From Hygrocybe punicea (Eukaryota; Basidiomycota; Agaricomycetes; Agaricales; Hygrophoraceae): a stretch of DNA of 64,000 nt. The notes beneath the pieces were generated by a model. The model did not search any database and was not told the DNA's origin. It saw nothing but the letters and a program-made list of their open reading frames with translations. The position numbers and the translations under genes were made by a program. Positions 12,474-23,629 of the stretch are shown here, one piece after another. The stretch spans positions 1,860,001 through 1,924,000 of the forward strand of contig OY744467.1 of assembly GCA_963556145.1 (NCBI GenBank), written 5' to 3'. The number at the start of each line of letters is the position of its first letter. Within the stretch, counting starts at the first letter, position 1.

Positions 12474-15400
12474 ATGCCTGAGATCTGCAACCTTGTTATC
12501 ACCGAAACGGCATGTAGAGAAGATGGGTGGACAGTCTCATTGAGGCTGGATTCCGAGGAGACAACATTATTCGAGTGGTGCAACCTTCAGATTCGGGACC
12601 CTTATTCTGAAGCAGAAGCAACCAACCTCTGTTGGTATTTCCAAGAATCGCTCGAGAACCCATTCGTCGAGGGCGTCAAATTCGATAAGACAGCGCAGAA
12701 CATTCTTAACTACGGCGAGGCTTTGTTCCAGCAACTCTTACCTAGCCAAGAGGTTCAGGACGTTTGCAGCCGCTACCTTTCGGAGAATATTCCCCTCTTC
12801 ATCTTCGTCCACGGTGGCTCAATGTTCCAAAGCTTGCATTGGGAGGCACTAAAGCATCCATCGCATGATCAACCTTTCTCATTGCGTGCTTCCTTCGAGA
12901 GAAGAGTTGGCGATATCCCAACATCACTCACACCACGACCGTCAGTCCCCCAGGCACAGTCACCTTCAAAGCTCAACATCCTCCTGGTGGTGGCCAGACC
13001 GAAGGGCGCACGAGACATTGGTTATCGGAGTATCTCGCGTCCTCTCATTGATTATCTTTCCCAGTCTCACATGAACTACCACGTCGACCTTGTTCGTCCT
13101 GGCACTGTCTCAGCGTTTGAGGCACAGTTGAATAGGCGCCCTAGAGGTTTTTATGACGTTGTCCATTTTGATCTCCATGGTGTTGCCGCTGATTATGGTC
13201 CCCTCGTTGAGGACTCCATCAAACCATATCAGGGAACTAGAGCGTTTCTCCTTTTCCAGCTAGCGGATGGTGCAGGATCGCATTGGCTCGATGCCCACCG
13301 AGTCGCAGAGATACTTACTGGTTATGGGGTGAAAGCTGCTATCATCAACGCTTGTCAGTCCAGTCGGGAGACCGGAGAGCCGGAGAGCAGTCTCGCAAGT
13401 GTCCTCTCAAGAAGTGGTATTTCATTCGTTCTGGGCATGTGTTATAACATCACAGTTGATGCGGCGGTTTCTGCTGTTGTCACAATGTATGCTGCCTTTG
13501 TCAAGGGAAAATCTTGGTCGGAAAGTGTTACAGAAGCACGGCAAGATATGTGGAGGAACAAGGAGAGGACTGCTTATTACGGGAGGAAGGTTCCACTCGA
13601 GGATTGGCTGTTACCTGTAGCGTATGTGAACGCTCAAACTGCCGTGAAGCTGACAGGCCCACCTGAGGATCACCACGCGTGCTCCGCCAGTGAAGAAAGT
13701 TTCATTGCAGTTCACGCTTCCCGTTATCGAGGACCACAGCTATTGTACGACTTCGTCGGCAGGGACATTGATATCCTTGAGGTGGAAAGACGGCTGCTCA
13801 GTAACGAAAATTCGAACCAGTTGATTATCAAGGGAATGATGGGCGCAGGCAAAACTTCTTTCCTTCACCACCTTGCTGAGTGGTGGCAGAAGACTGGATT
13901 GGTGGAGAAGGTATTCTACTTCGAGTATCGTGGACAAGCATGGACAGTCCCACTTCTCGTGAACTCGATTGCACGCCAGATTTATTCGCACACAAGTCAA
14001 GAATACCACCAGTTTGACGTATCCCCATCGTCAGAGCAACAACGAGTTGTTGTCGAATGGCTTACGACGACTCGCCACCTCCTCATACTTGACAACATGG
14101 AGGCAATCTCGATGACGAATTCGAACGTGCGACTGTCATACAAAGAGATGGCAGCATTGGCTCGTTTTTTGAAGGTCTTATCGGGCACCAAGTCCATCAC
14201 TCTTTTGGGGTCAAGAAATGACCTTGAACGGTTGAATTTCCCCCCTGAGAGGGTCTACTCATTAGGTGGACTGGACTTACAAGCAGCATCCTTGTTTGTG
14301 TCACGTATCCTACACAAGCTTGGGAAAAGCGAACACCTTACACATCCAAGTACCCGGGAGCTGACTCACCGCCTCCGTGACTCCCCGCTCGCCCTCCAAA
14401 TGGTTTTCGCAAACGTCGAGCGGAAACATCCCAGCAACATCATGCAGGATCTCAACAGCGGATCGGTTTCTCTGGACGATCATGAAGATTTTACTCAGAA
14501 CGATCAAAGCTTACATTCCTACATCGAGTATGCCTGCAACAATCTTCCGGAGCCAGATCAGAAATTGTTGCTTTGTCTGGCACCATTTGTATCCCACCTT
14601 GTCCGGTCCAACCTTAATGACTACGGAAAAGTATTGGGCGATCAACCAGCCCTTGCTACATTTCCCGTTACGGTACGTTATCCTTGTATTCGAATCTCTT
14701 CTTGGCTTTGATTACATTTGATTCAAGTCTTTTCCACGTCTCCTCCGGTCGATAGAGTACACAGGGCTGATCTCGTTGCATCAAGATAATCGCGATTGGC
14801 TCATTATGCAACCTGTCCTGCCAGCCTTTCTCTACCACAAACTAAATGGCATGCCTGAAATCAATGCTGCAATAGACAAGGCGTTCTGTGAGCACTCTGA
14901 CAATGAAATGAAGAGACTTTATAAAATTATGATGACGGGGAACACCAAAGAACGACGCACTACCGAGGACCTCGTTGGCTTCCAGTTCGAAAGCGTCAGG
15001 CATGCTCTAGAATTACGATTGAAGAGCGGCAAAGGGTTCTACATAATGCTGGAAGTTTTGAACACTTACCTGCGCCATCTCTTCAATACAGAGCGGGGCA
15101 TTGAATTCAGTCGTTGGATTCTTTTGTTCCTGAGCGAAATGTCTGGTCAAATGATGGATGTCTTCGAAGTCGGTGCTATTTATTTCTGGTCCGGAAAATG
15201 GATGATGTGGCGGCGGAACTATGTGGATGCTGAAGAAGATTTTCGCTCGGCACTGAAACTCCTTGAAGAGTCCCATTCAAGCTCCACTCAGCCCGCACTC
15301 CTGCACTCAGCCATCTCGAACATCTACGAGTGCCTCGGAGACATCAGGAGGAACCAAGGTAGACTCGAGGAAGCAGAAGTAGAACACAAAAAGGCATCTG

Positions 15401-16431
15401 CATCGAGACCATTTCAGACACCCGGTGAACCGTTTGACGCTGTAACGCGTGGGCTTTTGGCACTCCAGCGACGTGATTATGACCTTGCAAGTGAGCTCTT
15501 CCGTGAAGCTCACAAAGAATCTTTGGACCATGGTAAACTTGAAGGGGAAGCCGCTATCGTCCACCTCTTCAATCAGGCATCTGCAGAATGTGGGAAGCAA
15601 AATTGGCAGAGCGCCAAGGACCTCTACATGGATGCCCTCGAACTTTGCGATGAATATCAGGATGTGCACAAGGCGGCCAACACCCGTTATGAACTCGCGC
15701 GAGTGATGTGGGTGCAAGGGGATAATGGCCCGGCGCACAAGCATGTCTCTGATGCGCTAGCAACGTTCACCATCCTACACATGCCTGATAAGCGAGCCGA
15801 CTGTTACCGTCTTCTAGCTCAATTAGCCAGTGATGTCAAGGAATGGACCCAAGCTGAAGAATATTGTCTTAAGGCGATAGAGATTGGCAAGGATGAAAAG
15901 GTTGACCGGAACCATGCTGGCCTTGCCTACTTCGCTTATGCCGAGACACTTCGACCGCAAGGCAAGAGGGCTGCAGCACAGGAGCAATATGAAATTGCGT
16001 ATGAAATGTTAAATCCGGGCCTTCGTCGAGCCAGCACGGCGTACACGCTGGGCCTCATGGCAAATGCTAACAAGCAACATGGAAAAGCCAAGCAGTATCT
16101 CATTGGAGCACTCGAGTTTATCGAGGATAAATCCACCGAGCTTTCTACGAAGGCAGCATATTTTTTTGAGCTAGGCGAAGCAGTTCTTCAAGATATGCCA
16201 CCCGATGTGTTCATGGCTGAGCGTATGTACTGGCAAGCGCTTGTGATTTACATCAATTTAGGTGATAGCAAAAGGCGGGGAGTTGTAGAGAGCAGGCTCA
16301 AGCATGTTGTTTCGGTGGTTAATCCAGCATGTCGGGATGCTTGTGAAGCGTATGAAGCGATTACGGAGGATGAGGGCAAAACGTGGTTTGCACTTGATAG
16401 AACACTTATTCGTAAACCGGAGACTGGCTGA
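12474..16431 (+). CDS. CHAT protease - NTPase - TPR protein (NLR-like)
   Basis: Predicted 1300-residue three-part protein from exons 12474-14672 and 14728-16431, joined by a 55-base intron. Residues about 90-390 form a CHAT (caspase-like) domain with the catalytic pair in VVHFDLHG (His about 235) and IINACQS (Cys about 294). Residues about 425-700 form a STAND-type NTPase that begins FVGRD and has Walker A GMMGAGKT (454-461) and Walker B HLLILDN (535-541). The rest, from about residue 850, is tetratricopeptide-type helical repeats (for example blocks starting ECLGDIRRNQ, LLALQRRDYD and LARVMWVQGD). Such proteins act as sensors that oligomerise and release a protease that cleaves a partner. 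The start is the first ATG before the N-terminal EDGWTVSLRLD strand; an upstream exon cannot be excluded. The convergent gene at 16797-17588 is the obvious candidate partner. Confidence 0.88.
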
Positions 16432-16796
16432 TGAGCAGGATCTGGCTGCCACCTCCTCCTGCATCCACTGTCTACCCGAAAATTTGCTGCAGCTTCATGG
16501 CAAACGAATCAGCAGACACCGACTCTTACAATAAATTTGAACTATATATATCCTCGCATACGATTGCGCCATGGTATAATAATGCATAGGAGCGTCAGTG
16601 TAATCACTTTCATGCTCCAGATCCAAGCCTCATCAACCAAATTTCCTCGCCTTCCTCCACCACCAATTCTCCGTCGTCTATCGGCGAGAAATCCTCATTA
16701 CTCAACTGAAATTCGAATACCTCTGTATTATCAGCGATGTCTTTGGATGCACCTTGAATCGATTTCGTGTGAGCCCCTGAGTGAACACTGTGATAA

Positions 16797-17588
16797 TCAA
16801 CTAAGGTTACCCGCAGTTCGACGGCCACCTCGCTCCTCTTCATCCACAACATAGCTATAGCAGATTCCTTGGCCGCCACTGGGCACTGTCGCGTACCCCA
16901 GTTCCGCTCTTTTGAAATTGTATTGCCCAACAACGTTCTTATATTTCTTCAACTCTCGATATTCAACAGCAAAAATCATCTCGCCGCCCACTTGGAAGCT
17001 TGCATCAACAGTGGCTTTGCGCGATGTTCTTGCACCTACGTTCACATCCAGCACGCCCCCCATAGCACTATTGGCAAGAACGACTGGGGGCGCAGCGATT
17101 GCGACCGCAGCTATCACGGGCACCTCGACCTTGACCCTTGCGTTGGCGTTTGAACGAAGCTCGGCAGAAACCGATGCATTCTCGAAGACCTTGATCCCAA
17201 CCACAAGATACAACTTCTCATTTCCCTTTCGCTTAATCCAGGACTGCGTAGACTCCTCTCCAAGTATTTTGGGTAGGTCATTCTCGGCGTTGCGAAGGAC
17301 TGTGGTACGTGAGCGCAACGTTTCGAACGAAGCTTTGGCTTGATTTGAGACTGAGAATGTTGTCTCGATAACTTTTGTCAACGATGCTTTCACTTGTTGT
17401 TCTTGTATCGAGTCGAGAAAAGTTTTGACGTCCGTTTGCTCTTTAACGCTGAGGAGATCCGTAGAAATCGACGGTGTTTCGGGGCAATAAGACGCGTGTG
17501 GTGCAAAGGGATTCGAAACCAAGCGACCGAGTCGGGCGTCCGCAGACGTTAGGCCAAAAGGAAAGAGGAGAAAAGTCGGTTTAGACAT
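16797..17588 (-). CDS. Beta-rich protein, possible gasdermin-like executioner
   Basis: Uninterrupted frame of 263 residues; the ATG at 17588 has a good context (ACCATGTC), and an in-frame ATG at 17615 would add nine residues. Seen: an N-terminal LFPFGLTSADARLGRLV block, a helical middle (about 60-110), then alternating strands starting LYLVVGIK and ending MIFAVEYRE, with a glycine-rich GGVLDVNVG hairpin between. This core recurs in many fungal proteins of unknown function and recalls gasdermin N-domains (an LY-V strand followed by a later FA-(Y) strand), but I cannot prove that homology. After the last strand the frame ends VVDEEERGG.... A different frame on the same strand continues to 16610 with an acidic, coding-looking tail (DYHSVHS, EVFEFQL), so a one-base frameshift near 16845 or a misread C-terminus is likely. 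Convergent with the CHAT gene. Confidence 0.5.
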   Translation of the reverse strand: MSKPTFLLFPFGLTSADARLGRLVSNPFAPHASYCPETPSISTDLLSVKEQTDVKTFLDSIQEQQVKASLTKVIETTFSVSNQAKASFETLRSRTTVLRNAENDLPKILGEESTQSWIKRKGNEKLYLVVGIKVFENASVSAELRSNANARVKVEVPVIAAVAIAAPPVVLANSAMGGVLDVNVGARTSRKATVDASFQVGGEMIFAVEYRELKKYKNVVGQYNFKRAELGYATVPSGGQGICYSYVVDEEERGGRRTAGNLS

Positions 17589-17693
17589 GGTAGGTGCTTG
17601 ATATCTATTGCCCAACTCAGGTTCTTACTATACAAGCCCCATATATTCACAATTGAATTTATCTTCTACTAACAATTCTAACAAAACTTCTGA

Positions 17694-19313
17694 CGTGCCT
17701 CCGCCTCCACGCAACCGAGAGTTGACGAGCGGCGTTGGCGTCGCTTGCACCATTCCAGAGGCTTGAAGCTTCACTTCGAGTATTTTACCTCGCAGAACGC
17801 GTCTTCGATCACTGGCAAGTGTTGTGCTCGCTCGACGATAAATCGATCTCAAACATCGTTTTGAGCGTGCAGCCTACTATAAGTTGTTGCTGTTGACACT
17901 TTCGTCAAATTATTATTGTCATGACATCCACCTGGCTTGAAGCTTGCAGCTCAATCGAGTGTACGCTGGGATTTTTGAAGGACCATAGACAATTTAGACG
18001 GACTCGGGCAATCAAGGTGTCAAGAAGGAACGCATTTCCTACATTACCGTGTGTAACTTGAGCTTGGGCGATTATGCTCTGAGGCAGTCCACTAGACGTA
18101 AAGAAATAGATAGGAACAAACTTCTGACTCTTATTGCGATCAGCAACAAATATTTCAGCGCTGTATCGGACTAGCGCACATACTTTGGATGCACTGACAA
18201 TGACGAGGAATTTCATGCCAGAACACGTCGTAGAATTATAGGTTTCATATGACATCCGTGAATTTCAGGGGGTTTCAGAAAATGAGGGTGACACCATGCG
18301 TTCTAGATGGCTCAAGATTCAATGAATCCCTGTTTGGCGTGAGAGACTTTCGTAAATGCTGGATATAGGGTTCAGCTTTGTGAGGGGTTGTGCAGATCGC
18401 TTGAAGAAGCGTGTCTGGGCTGCGCATGGTGAAGTGTCGTATAGGAATGGCAAAACGTAGTCTATTCCACTAGGAAACATCCAGCACTGTGTTAGGATGT
18501 TTAAATAACACGCACCGGCCATTTTGTCGGTCAAGATGAGCTCGAGGTGACTATAGCGAAAGTTTGTAAAAGCTCTGAGATCTGAAATCCGAAGACGGGA
18601 AACGCCAAAAGACCATTTTCCAGCAGAGCCATGGGAGAATCCTGCGGTATGAGACAGTGGTTGCAATGATCGATGATTGGTTGATGGTTGTTGATACACC
18701 GTGCCAGTGATGATACCGATCAAATTTGCCATCGATGGAGTTGACTTCAGTGAATGTGATGAACACAAGGCTTGGACATTTGATTCGCTGGGGGTAGTAC
18801 ATAGTACACAATTTCTGGAAAGGAAAATGATCAGTAAACGTCAACAAAAAGTCTAACGAATCCACTCACCGAGGAAGTGAGATCTCCCGACCAAGGCAAC
18901 CATCGCAGGACGTTGGGAATTTAAAATATGAACATCCCAAAAATCAACCTCTCAATAAATACCGCGACATCGAAGATTACACTGCCAATCAAGGGCAATA
19001 CGCTCCCTGTCATCGCAACACTCTGTGCGACGGCAAAAAGCCCCCCAGCCATGACGTTGCCAATGCCAGCTTGAATAGCAGCAGCAATCGATCCTGCAAT
19101 CGGGAGGGACAGAAATCTTCACCAGGTCATTGAGAAAAAAACCGAAAACATACCAGCAACAGGACCACCTGGACCAAAACCCAAGAGGCCCAAGGCAAGA
19201 GTGGTAACAATAGCTGCTACTACAACACTAACCACCGTGACGACAGCTGCGACAACAATGACGCCAAATCCTACAACCACCAGAGATGCGATTCCAACAC
19301 CGATAAGCCCCAA
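17694..19313. repeat. Direct repeat unit, right copy
   Basis: Collinear with 10363-12038 in the same orientation. It runs from ACTTCTGACGTGCCTCCGCC through the intact Ifi6/27-like gene to GATAAGCCCCAA. Differences include an added CCATAGACAATTTAGA-type insertion near 17985 and small deletions. The intact gene extends 127 bases beyond the homologous part, so the left copy is the truncated one. Confidence 0.8.
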
Positions 19314-19440
19314 GACAAAAGGTGCTATTACAACGCCAACGACAACCACAGCTGCGACAGTCGCAAAGGTGATACTGAGAGCTAACGTACGGTTAGGGAT
19401 GAAGACACATCCATCACATGGGTTATATATATTTACCCAT
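18921..19440 (-). CDS. Ifi6/27 (ISG12)-like small membrane protein, copy B
   Basis: Three exons on the minus strand (19437-19440, 19154-19351, 18921-19093) encode 124 residues, almost entirely Gly, Ala, Val, Ile and Leu. The first exon is only ATGG. The family core LGLLGFGPGGPVAG followed by SIAAAIQAGIGNVMAG is the Ifi-6-16 signature, and long valine- and alanine-rich stretches before it form one or two membrane spans. In animals these proteins sit in mitochondrial or endoplasmic membranes and sensitise cells to apoptosis; the fungal role is unknown. The 5' leader just upstream (19441-19475) matches that of copy C, which suggests common control. The tiny first exon is supported by the same arrangement in copy C. 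Confidence 0.8.
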
Positions 19441-20518
19441 CGTCGTTGGCGATTTTAGTGGTAGTTTCGTTGTGGAAGCGACAAAGTTGGTAGTTTAAGT
19501 TAGGCGCCGATACACATGCTTCCAAAAGTCCTCGAGCGATATCGATTGGCAAGCCTAGTAACGGTGGTATTGGCTGACAACACTCTCCAGTTCAAGCGCT
19601 ACAACGTAACCAGCGTTGCGCATTGTGCTTTACCCCATTACCCGCTTCATGACTCACTTCGTAACCTACTTCACGGGTATCTGCAATCAGCGAACCACTG
19701 AATAAACATCACTGATACCTCCATGGACAAAACAACCCAAGTTTAACAGTTGTTGTTATTCCAAAGAGAACGAAGACCACCAGCACGTCTCCAACCCGGC
19801 ATCCATGAGGCGGTTGTTTGCTTCAGAGAAGTGGTCAGCGACGTGAGACACTGAGACTTCGCAATTCAAGTGCATCCATCCATCGAGCCTTGCAGAAGCC
19901 ATACCAGAACATTTAAATAATGTATGCAACAAAATCTGAAAATCTAACCAAGTTAACATCGAACATTTGGGCCGGGGAATCATGTTCAACATTGCTTACT
20001 GAGATAGAAGTTCACTAGTGACTGATGCTAACTAACCCAAACGAGAACCGAGTAGAGAAATTGTCCGGAGAGTGGACCGATTTTGCGACTTTGAACAAGT
20101 TCGGAATGGCGTTAGTAAACTCTGAGCAATGACTCGGAAACGATGAACGGAAAGGAAAACGTACCGACCCAACAGGTTCACAACCGAGTTTTGTGAGGGA
20201 CCTGGAATGATTCGGAGATCGCCTACCGTCGTGGTTGATGCAACACGATGTCAAGATTAGCAACGATACGAGTCGACTTGAGCGCAAATATGATGGCCAG
20301 TGACCACAAGACTCGGAAATTGATTACACCAAAAAATCTCATTACACCATAGTTGTTATACACAATGGCTGGAAATGGAAAAAAAAAAAAAAGTATTCAA
20401 CATAAAAGTCAAAAAAAAAAGTCAAAACACGTCCGCTCACGTTAATTCTCATCCACAGATGAACTGTCCCCCCCAAAAAAAACAAAAAAAAATATCTAGA
20501 CAATCACCATAACCTTGG
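19441..20518. other. Intergenic between Ifi6/27-like copies
   Basis: The first 40 bases carry a leader shared with copy C (GTCGTTGGCGAnTTTAGTGGTAG). The stretch 20374-20490 is rich in A and C runs and contains the CTCACGTTAATTCTCATCC fragment also seen at 12049-12090. No coding signal is convincing. Confidence 0.4.
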
Positions 20519-20746
20519 CTACAAGCCAAACACACCAGCAACCATGGTTCCAAAGAAAGCGGTGACACCCACGATCGCCCCACTAACGATACTGCCAATC
20601 ACAGGTAATCCACCTCCCATCGCAATACTTTGTAATGTGGCGAAAAGGCTACCAGCCACAACGTTGCCAATCCCAGCTTGGGCGCCAGCGGCGAACGATC
20701 CTGAAATTTGGGCAAGGGGTGGTTAATGTTTCGCCTACTCGCTATC

Positions 20747-20777
<31 letters not shown>

Positions 20778-20977
20778 GAAGAAAAAAAATACCTGCAATG
20801 GGACCAGCAGCACCAAAACCCAAAAGCCCCAAAAACAGAGGAGCAACAATAGGTGCGATCAAGAAACCAATGGCACCAGCAGCTGCGACTATCATAATAC
20901 CAGCACCTGCAGCAAAAAACCATCTATCAGGGAACAAAGGAATACATGACAAGGGCTTTTGATGGTTACATACCCAT
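20519..20977 (-). CDS. Ifi6/27 (ISG12)-like small membrane protein, copy C
   Basis: Exons 20974-20977 (ATGG only), 20793-20906 and 20519-20700 give 99 residues. The N-terminal half is a hydrophobic span (GIMIVAAAGAIGF...). The family core LGLLGFGAAGPIAG joins across intron 2 to SFAAGAQAGIGNVVAG. The C-terminus is a second hydrophobic hairpin ending GVFGL. Intron 2 contains a 26-base GA (sense CT) microsatellite at 20747-20772 that lengthens its pyrimidine tract. Gene structure, phases and leader match copy B, so the two are paralogues, but C lies outside the duplicated unit and is more diverged. All residues expected for the family are present. Confidence 0.85.
20747..20772. repeat. (GA)13 microsatellite inside an intron
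   Basis: A perfect GA dinucleotide run within intron 2 of the Ifi6/27-like gene copy C. Confidence 0.95.
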
Positions 20978-21006
20978 TGTCGTTGGCGAATTTAGTGGTA
21001 GGTCCT
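20978..21006 (-). promoter_or_regulatory. Leader shared by the two intact Ifi6/27-like genes
   Basis: GTCGTTGGCGAATTTAGTGG immediately 5' of the start codon (plus-strand text) matches 19441-19470 before copy B and, more loosely, 9915-9945 in the relic. Conservation next to otherwise diverged genes suggests a promoter or leader element, but common ancestry alone could also explain it. Confidence 0.4.
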
Positions 21007-21905
21007 GGCAGTAGAAGGTTTGTCAGTGGGAAGTGACAAAAGTTTGGTAGTCGTGGCGTATACCGATAAGCGGTTTTTAAAGCTTTGCAAGATTAGTTAG
21101 GCGCCGAAGGCTATGTGCATACACACATACAACGTTATGGCGCATACTCAACACGTGGCCGTTGATGCATTGATGAAAGAAACTCGGGCATTTCTTCTGA
21201 CCGAAAGCATGGTTTCTTCTCGCTCTGATCCGCCAAACTTAATATGCACAACGCATTAATATTACAACATAGCCAAGCGGTTGTGCATTTGCTCACATGA
21301 CCAGCTTACTCGGCAATCTGCAAACAATTGCACGCCCAGAACTAACACACCCAAGTTAGCAGTTAGCAGTTAACAAACGCAAACCCAGTCACCTCACCTT
21401 GCTTGCGAAAGCCCGCATGGCATGTACTTTTCTATTTGATGCTATTTTTTTTGCCTACGGCGCGGCATCCATGAGTGTGAAGGTTCGCTTGTTGCCTCGT
21501 CGGCGCTACGATTGAACAGTCCCAGAGTGTCCGTGAGACGCCCACGGATAAAATCCCAGTATGTGCCAACTTGCCCAGTTTAATCAGTTGGCCAACGTCA
21601 ACTCCAGGCAAACCCTACTGCTTAACTTACATGACCACACCATTCCACAAACGAAGTGACGAAAACCGACAGCGTTCGACACACTCTACGACAAACAATC
21701 GTCTCAATCAGTCTCGTCGAAAGCGGTGACAACCCCAAACACACAGAGAATACACCCACCAAAACGTCTCTCGATTACTAGCACATATATGATACACAAC
21801 AGCACTTGGGGGGGAGGGGAGGAAAGCGGCACCACCCGCAACACCAAGAGTGTATCATAAAACAAAAAGACAAAACACCACGACAAATAATAAAATCACA
21901 CAGAT
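21007..21905. other. Intergenic, nothing recognised
   Basis: AC-rich sequence with short frames only. It presumably holds the 3' untranslated region of the LysM gene near its right edge and the promoter of Ifi6/27-like copy C near its left edge. Confidence 0.4.
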
Positions 21906-23477
21906 TCAGGGCGGCACACAAAACTCCCGGGAAAGTGATTTCGACCGGGTAATCTGAGGCAGTTGCATGCTGGGAGAAGGTTCCAACTGGATCGTCCGGA
22001 TCCCAACTTGTCGGGGTATACTGGTTTCATCAGGGTGTGTCCACGGAATCCTGTTCTTGATGGGAGTCTCGAGAAGTGTGTTGCCAAGCAGAGTCAAGCT
22101 GATTCCTGCCCCTGGAGTCCGGGGAGGAGGAGTAGGGGGTGTGAGCGAGCGTGGGAGAGACCTCGGCATACGTTCTTGGCGGTTGTTGGTGGGTGTTTTC
22201 CATGGATTCGGGGTGCGGGAGCGATGGTTCTTGGGAGTGGTTGGGGTGATTGCCGGACGGACATAGTCTAGTTCGAGTTCTTCGTCGTCGCTAGCAGAAG
22301 TGTTGCTGCTGGAATCGAAAGAGAGGCGCGCGATGATGGTATCGCGTGTGGAGGCGGCTATGGGAAGGGAGGTGAGGATGGACGAGAGCGTCTTCGGTGG
22401 CGTGGTAGTGGTAGCGTAACGAGTGTGTCGTTGGGAAGAAAAAATATCGATAACCTCGTTCGAGGGCAGTGCGAGGGCACTGGGCTTGGACGAGGGAGGG
22501 AAGAAGGAGAGCTGAGAGGCGGGGATACGGCGGAGCATTGTAGAGAGGGTTTTCTCGTCAAGGGTTGTGATTGCGTCAGAGGAGCTGTCTTCGTATTCTG
22601 CAGGGAAGGGCCTGGTGGTCAGCTGAGGGGGGCGTGAGGCTTTCTCGAGTGGTATGTAAAGGACTTTGCGGAGGTGGATGGAGTCGGACGCCCAGAGATG
22701 ATTCGCTCGTCGAAGTTCGGCCAAACTGATGCCATATTTCAGCGCAACACCGGGCAAGGAATCTTTTGAGGCTATCTGGAATGTGAGGTGTACATTTTTT
22801 TCACTTGAATTGTGTCCAAGGAGTGAAGGTGACTGACTTACTTGGTGAACGAGAACGACCCTCTCGTCGTTATCCGGTGTTGGAGGGGGCTCAGTCTCGA
22901 TGGCAAATTGGTCACCGTGTGGTTGCCCGTCCTCGGCAGGCTCCAAAGCGCTGACTATGCGAGTTAAATGGGGCCTTGTGATGCCCGCATCCCTTGATGG
23001 ATCAGCACAGGTCGGGCTCCCGAGGGGATGATGATCTCCTCCATAAGTTTCCGTGTGTGACCTCGAGTGGGCAAAATGGCGCTTCAGAACAGGTTTTGTG
23101 GATGAACCGTCAGAACCCCGTCTCCTTGGCGTAGACCTTGGAGCCTGAGGTTGGTGTTCAACTTGAAGTTCCTCGGTTGCGGAAGTGAAGATGTGACTGC
23201 TGGTGGCTTCTATGAATGGATCCAATGTCAAAGACCTTTCGAGAATGCCATTCCTGAGTGTTTCGACGGATAACCTGAGGCCGCCCTCGAGCTCTTGCAT
23301 ACGTTTGACGATGCCAGTAGCAACGCCGCCCAACTCGGATGTGCTGACAGAAACGCTTGTGGGAATTTTTGTGACTGAAAAGGTCACGGATATTATGAAA
23401 ATGTATACCAGTATACGATGGACGAGAGGACTACTGGGTTCGTTACTGAGTATATATGTAACATATGCAGAATACAT
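21906..23477 (-). CDS. LysM-domain protein, intracellular type
   Basis: Exons 22842-23477 and 21906-22775, with a 66-base intron at 22776-22841, give about 501 residues. A single LysM motif spans the splice junction: VLVHQ joins IASKDSLPGVALKYGISLAEL, then ANHLW...IHLRKVLYIPL. No secretion signal is evident. LysM is usually a glycan-binding fold, but this intracellular Agaricomycete form, with one LysM in a long Ser/Pro/Thr-rich protein, has no firmly known role. The rest is low complexity with many SP/TP sites. The N-terminal 25 or so residues look odd: 42 in-frame bases (from GTATACTGG to TTTTCAG) could be an unannotated intron, which would remove an apparent hydrophobic stretch. The start is therefore uncertain. 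Confidence 0.8.
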   Translation of the reverse strand: MYSAYVTYILSNEPSSPLVHRILVYIFIISVTFSVTKIPTSVSVSTSELGGVATGIVKRMQELEGGLRLSVETLRNGILERSLTLDPFIEATSSHIFTSATEELQVEHQPQAPRSTPRRRGSDGSSTKPVLKRHFAHSRSHTETYGGDHHPLGSPTCADPSRDAGITRPHLTRIVSALEPAEDGQPHGDQFAIETEPPPTPDNDERVVLVHQVSQSPSLLGHNSSEKNVHLTFQIASKDSLPGVALKYGISLAELRRANHLWASDSIHLRKVLYIPLEKASRPPQLTTRPFPAEYEDSSSDAITTLDEKTLSTMLRRIPASQLSFFPPSSKPSALALPSNEVIDIFSSQRHTRYATTTTPPKTLSSILTSLPIAASTRDTIIARLSFDSSSNTSASDDEELELDYVRPAITPTTPKNHRSRTPNPWKTPTNNRQERMPRSLPRSLTPPTPPPRTPGAGISLTLLGNTLLETPIKNRIPWTHPDETSIPRQVGIRTIQLEPSPSMQLPQITRSKSLSREFCVPP

Positions 23478-23629
23478 ACGTATTTCATCGCCTGGACGTA
23501 GTCAACGCATAGAAGTAAAGCTTGAATAAAGTAATGGAGGGGAAGAGAACATGCCGAGAGCCCCTGAAGGCTATAGCTACAGTGGTGGACGCAAGAAAGA
23601 GTGCGCATTTCAACAAACTTTTCGCCCGT

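Noticed and set aside
12112..12543. 143-codon frame upstream of the CHAT gene
   Set aside because: In a different phase, no domain, and overlaps the CHAT start; no splice solution joins it.
22842..23477. Transmembrane segment at the N-terminus of the LysM protein
   Set aside because: The hydrophobic stretch coincides with a 42-base piece that has a GT start, AG end and pyrimidine tract, so it may be an intron.
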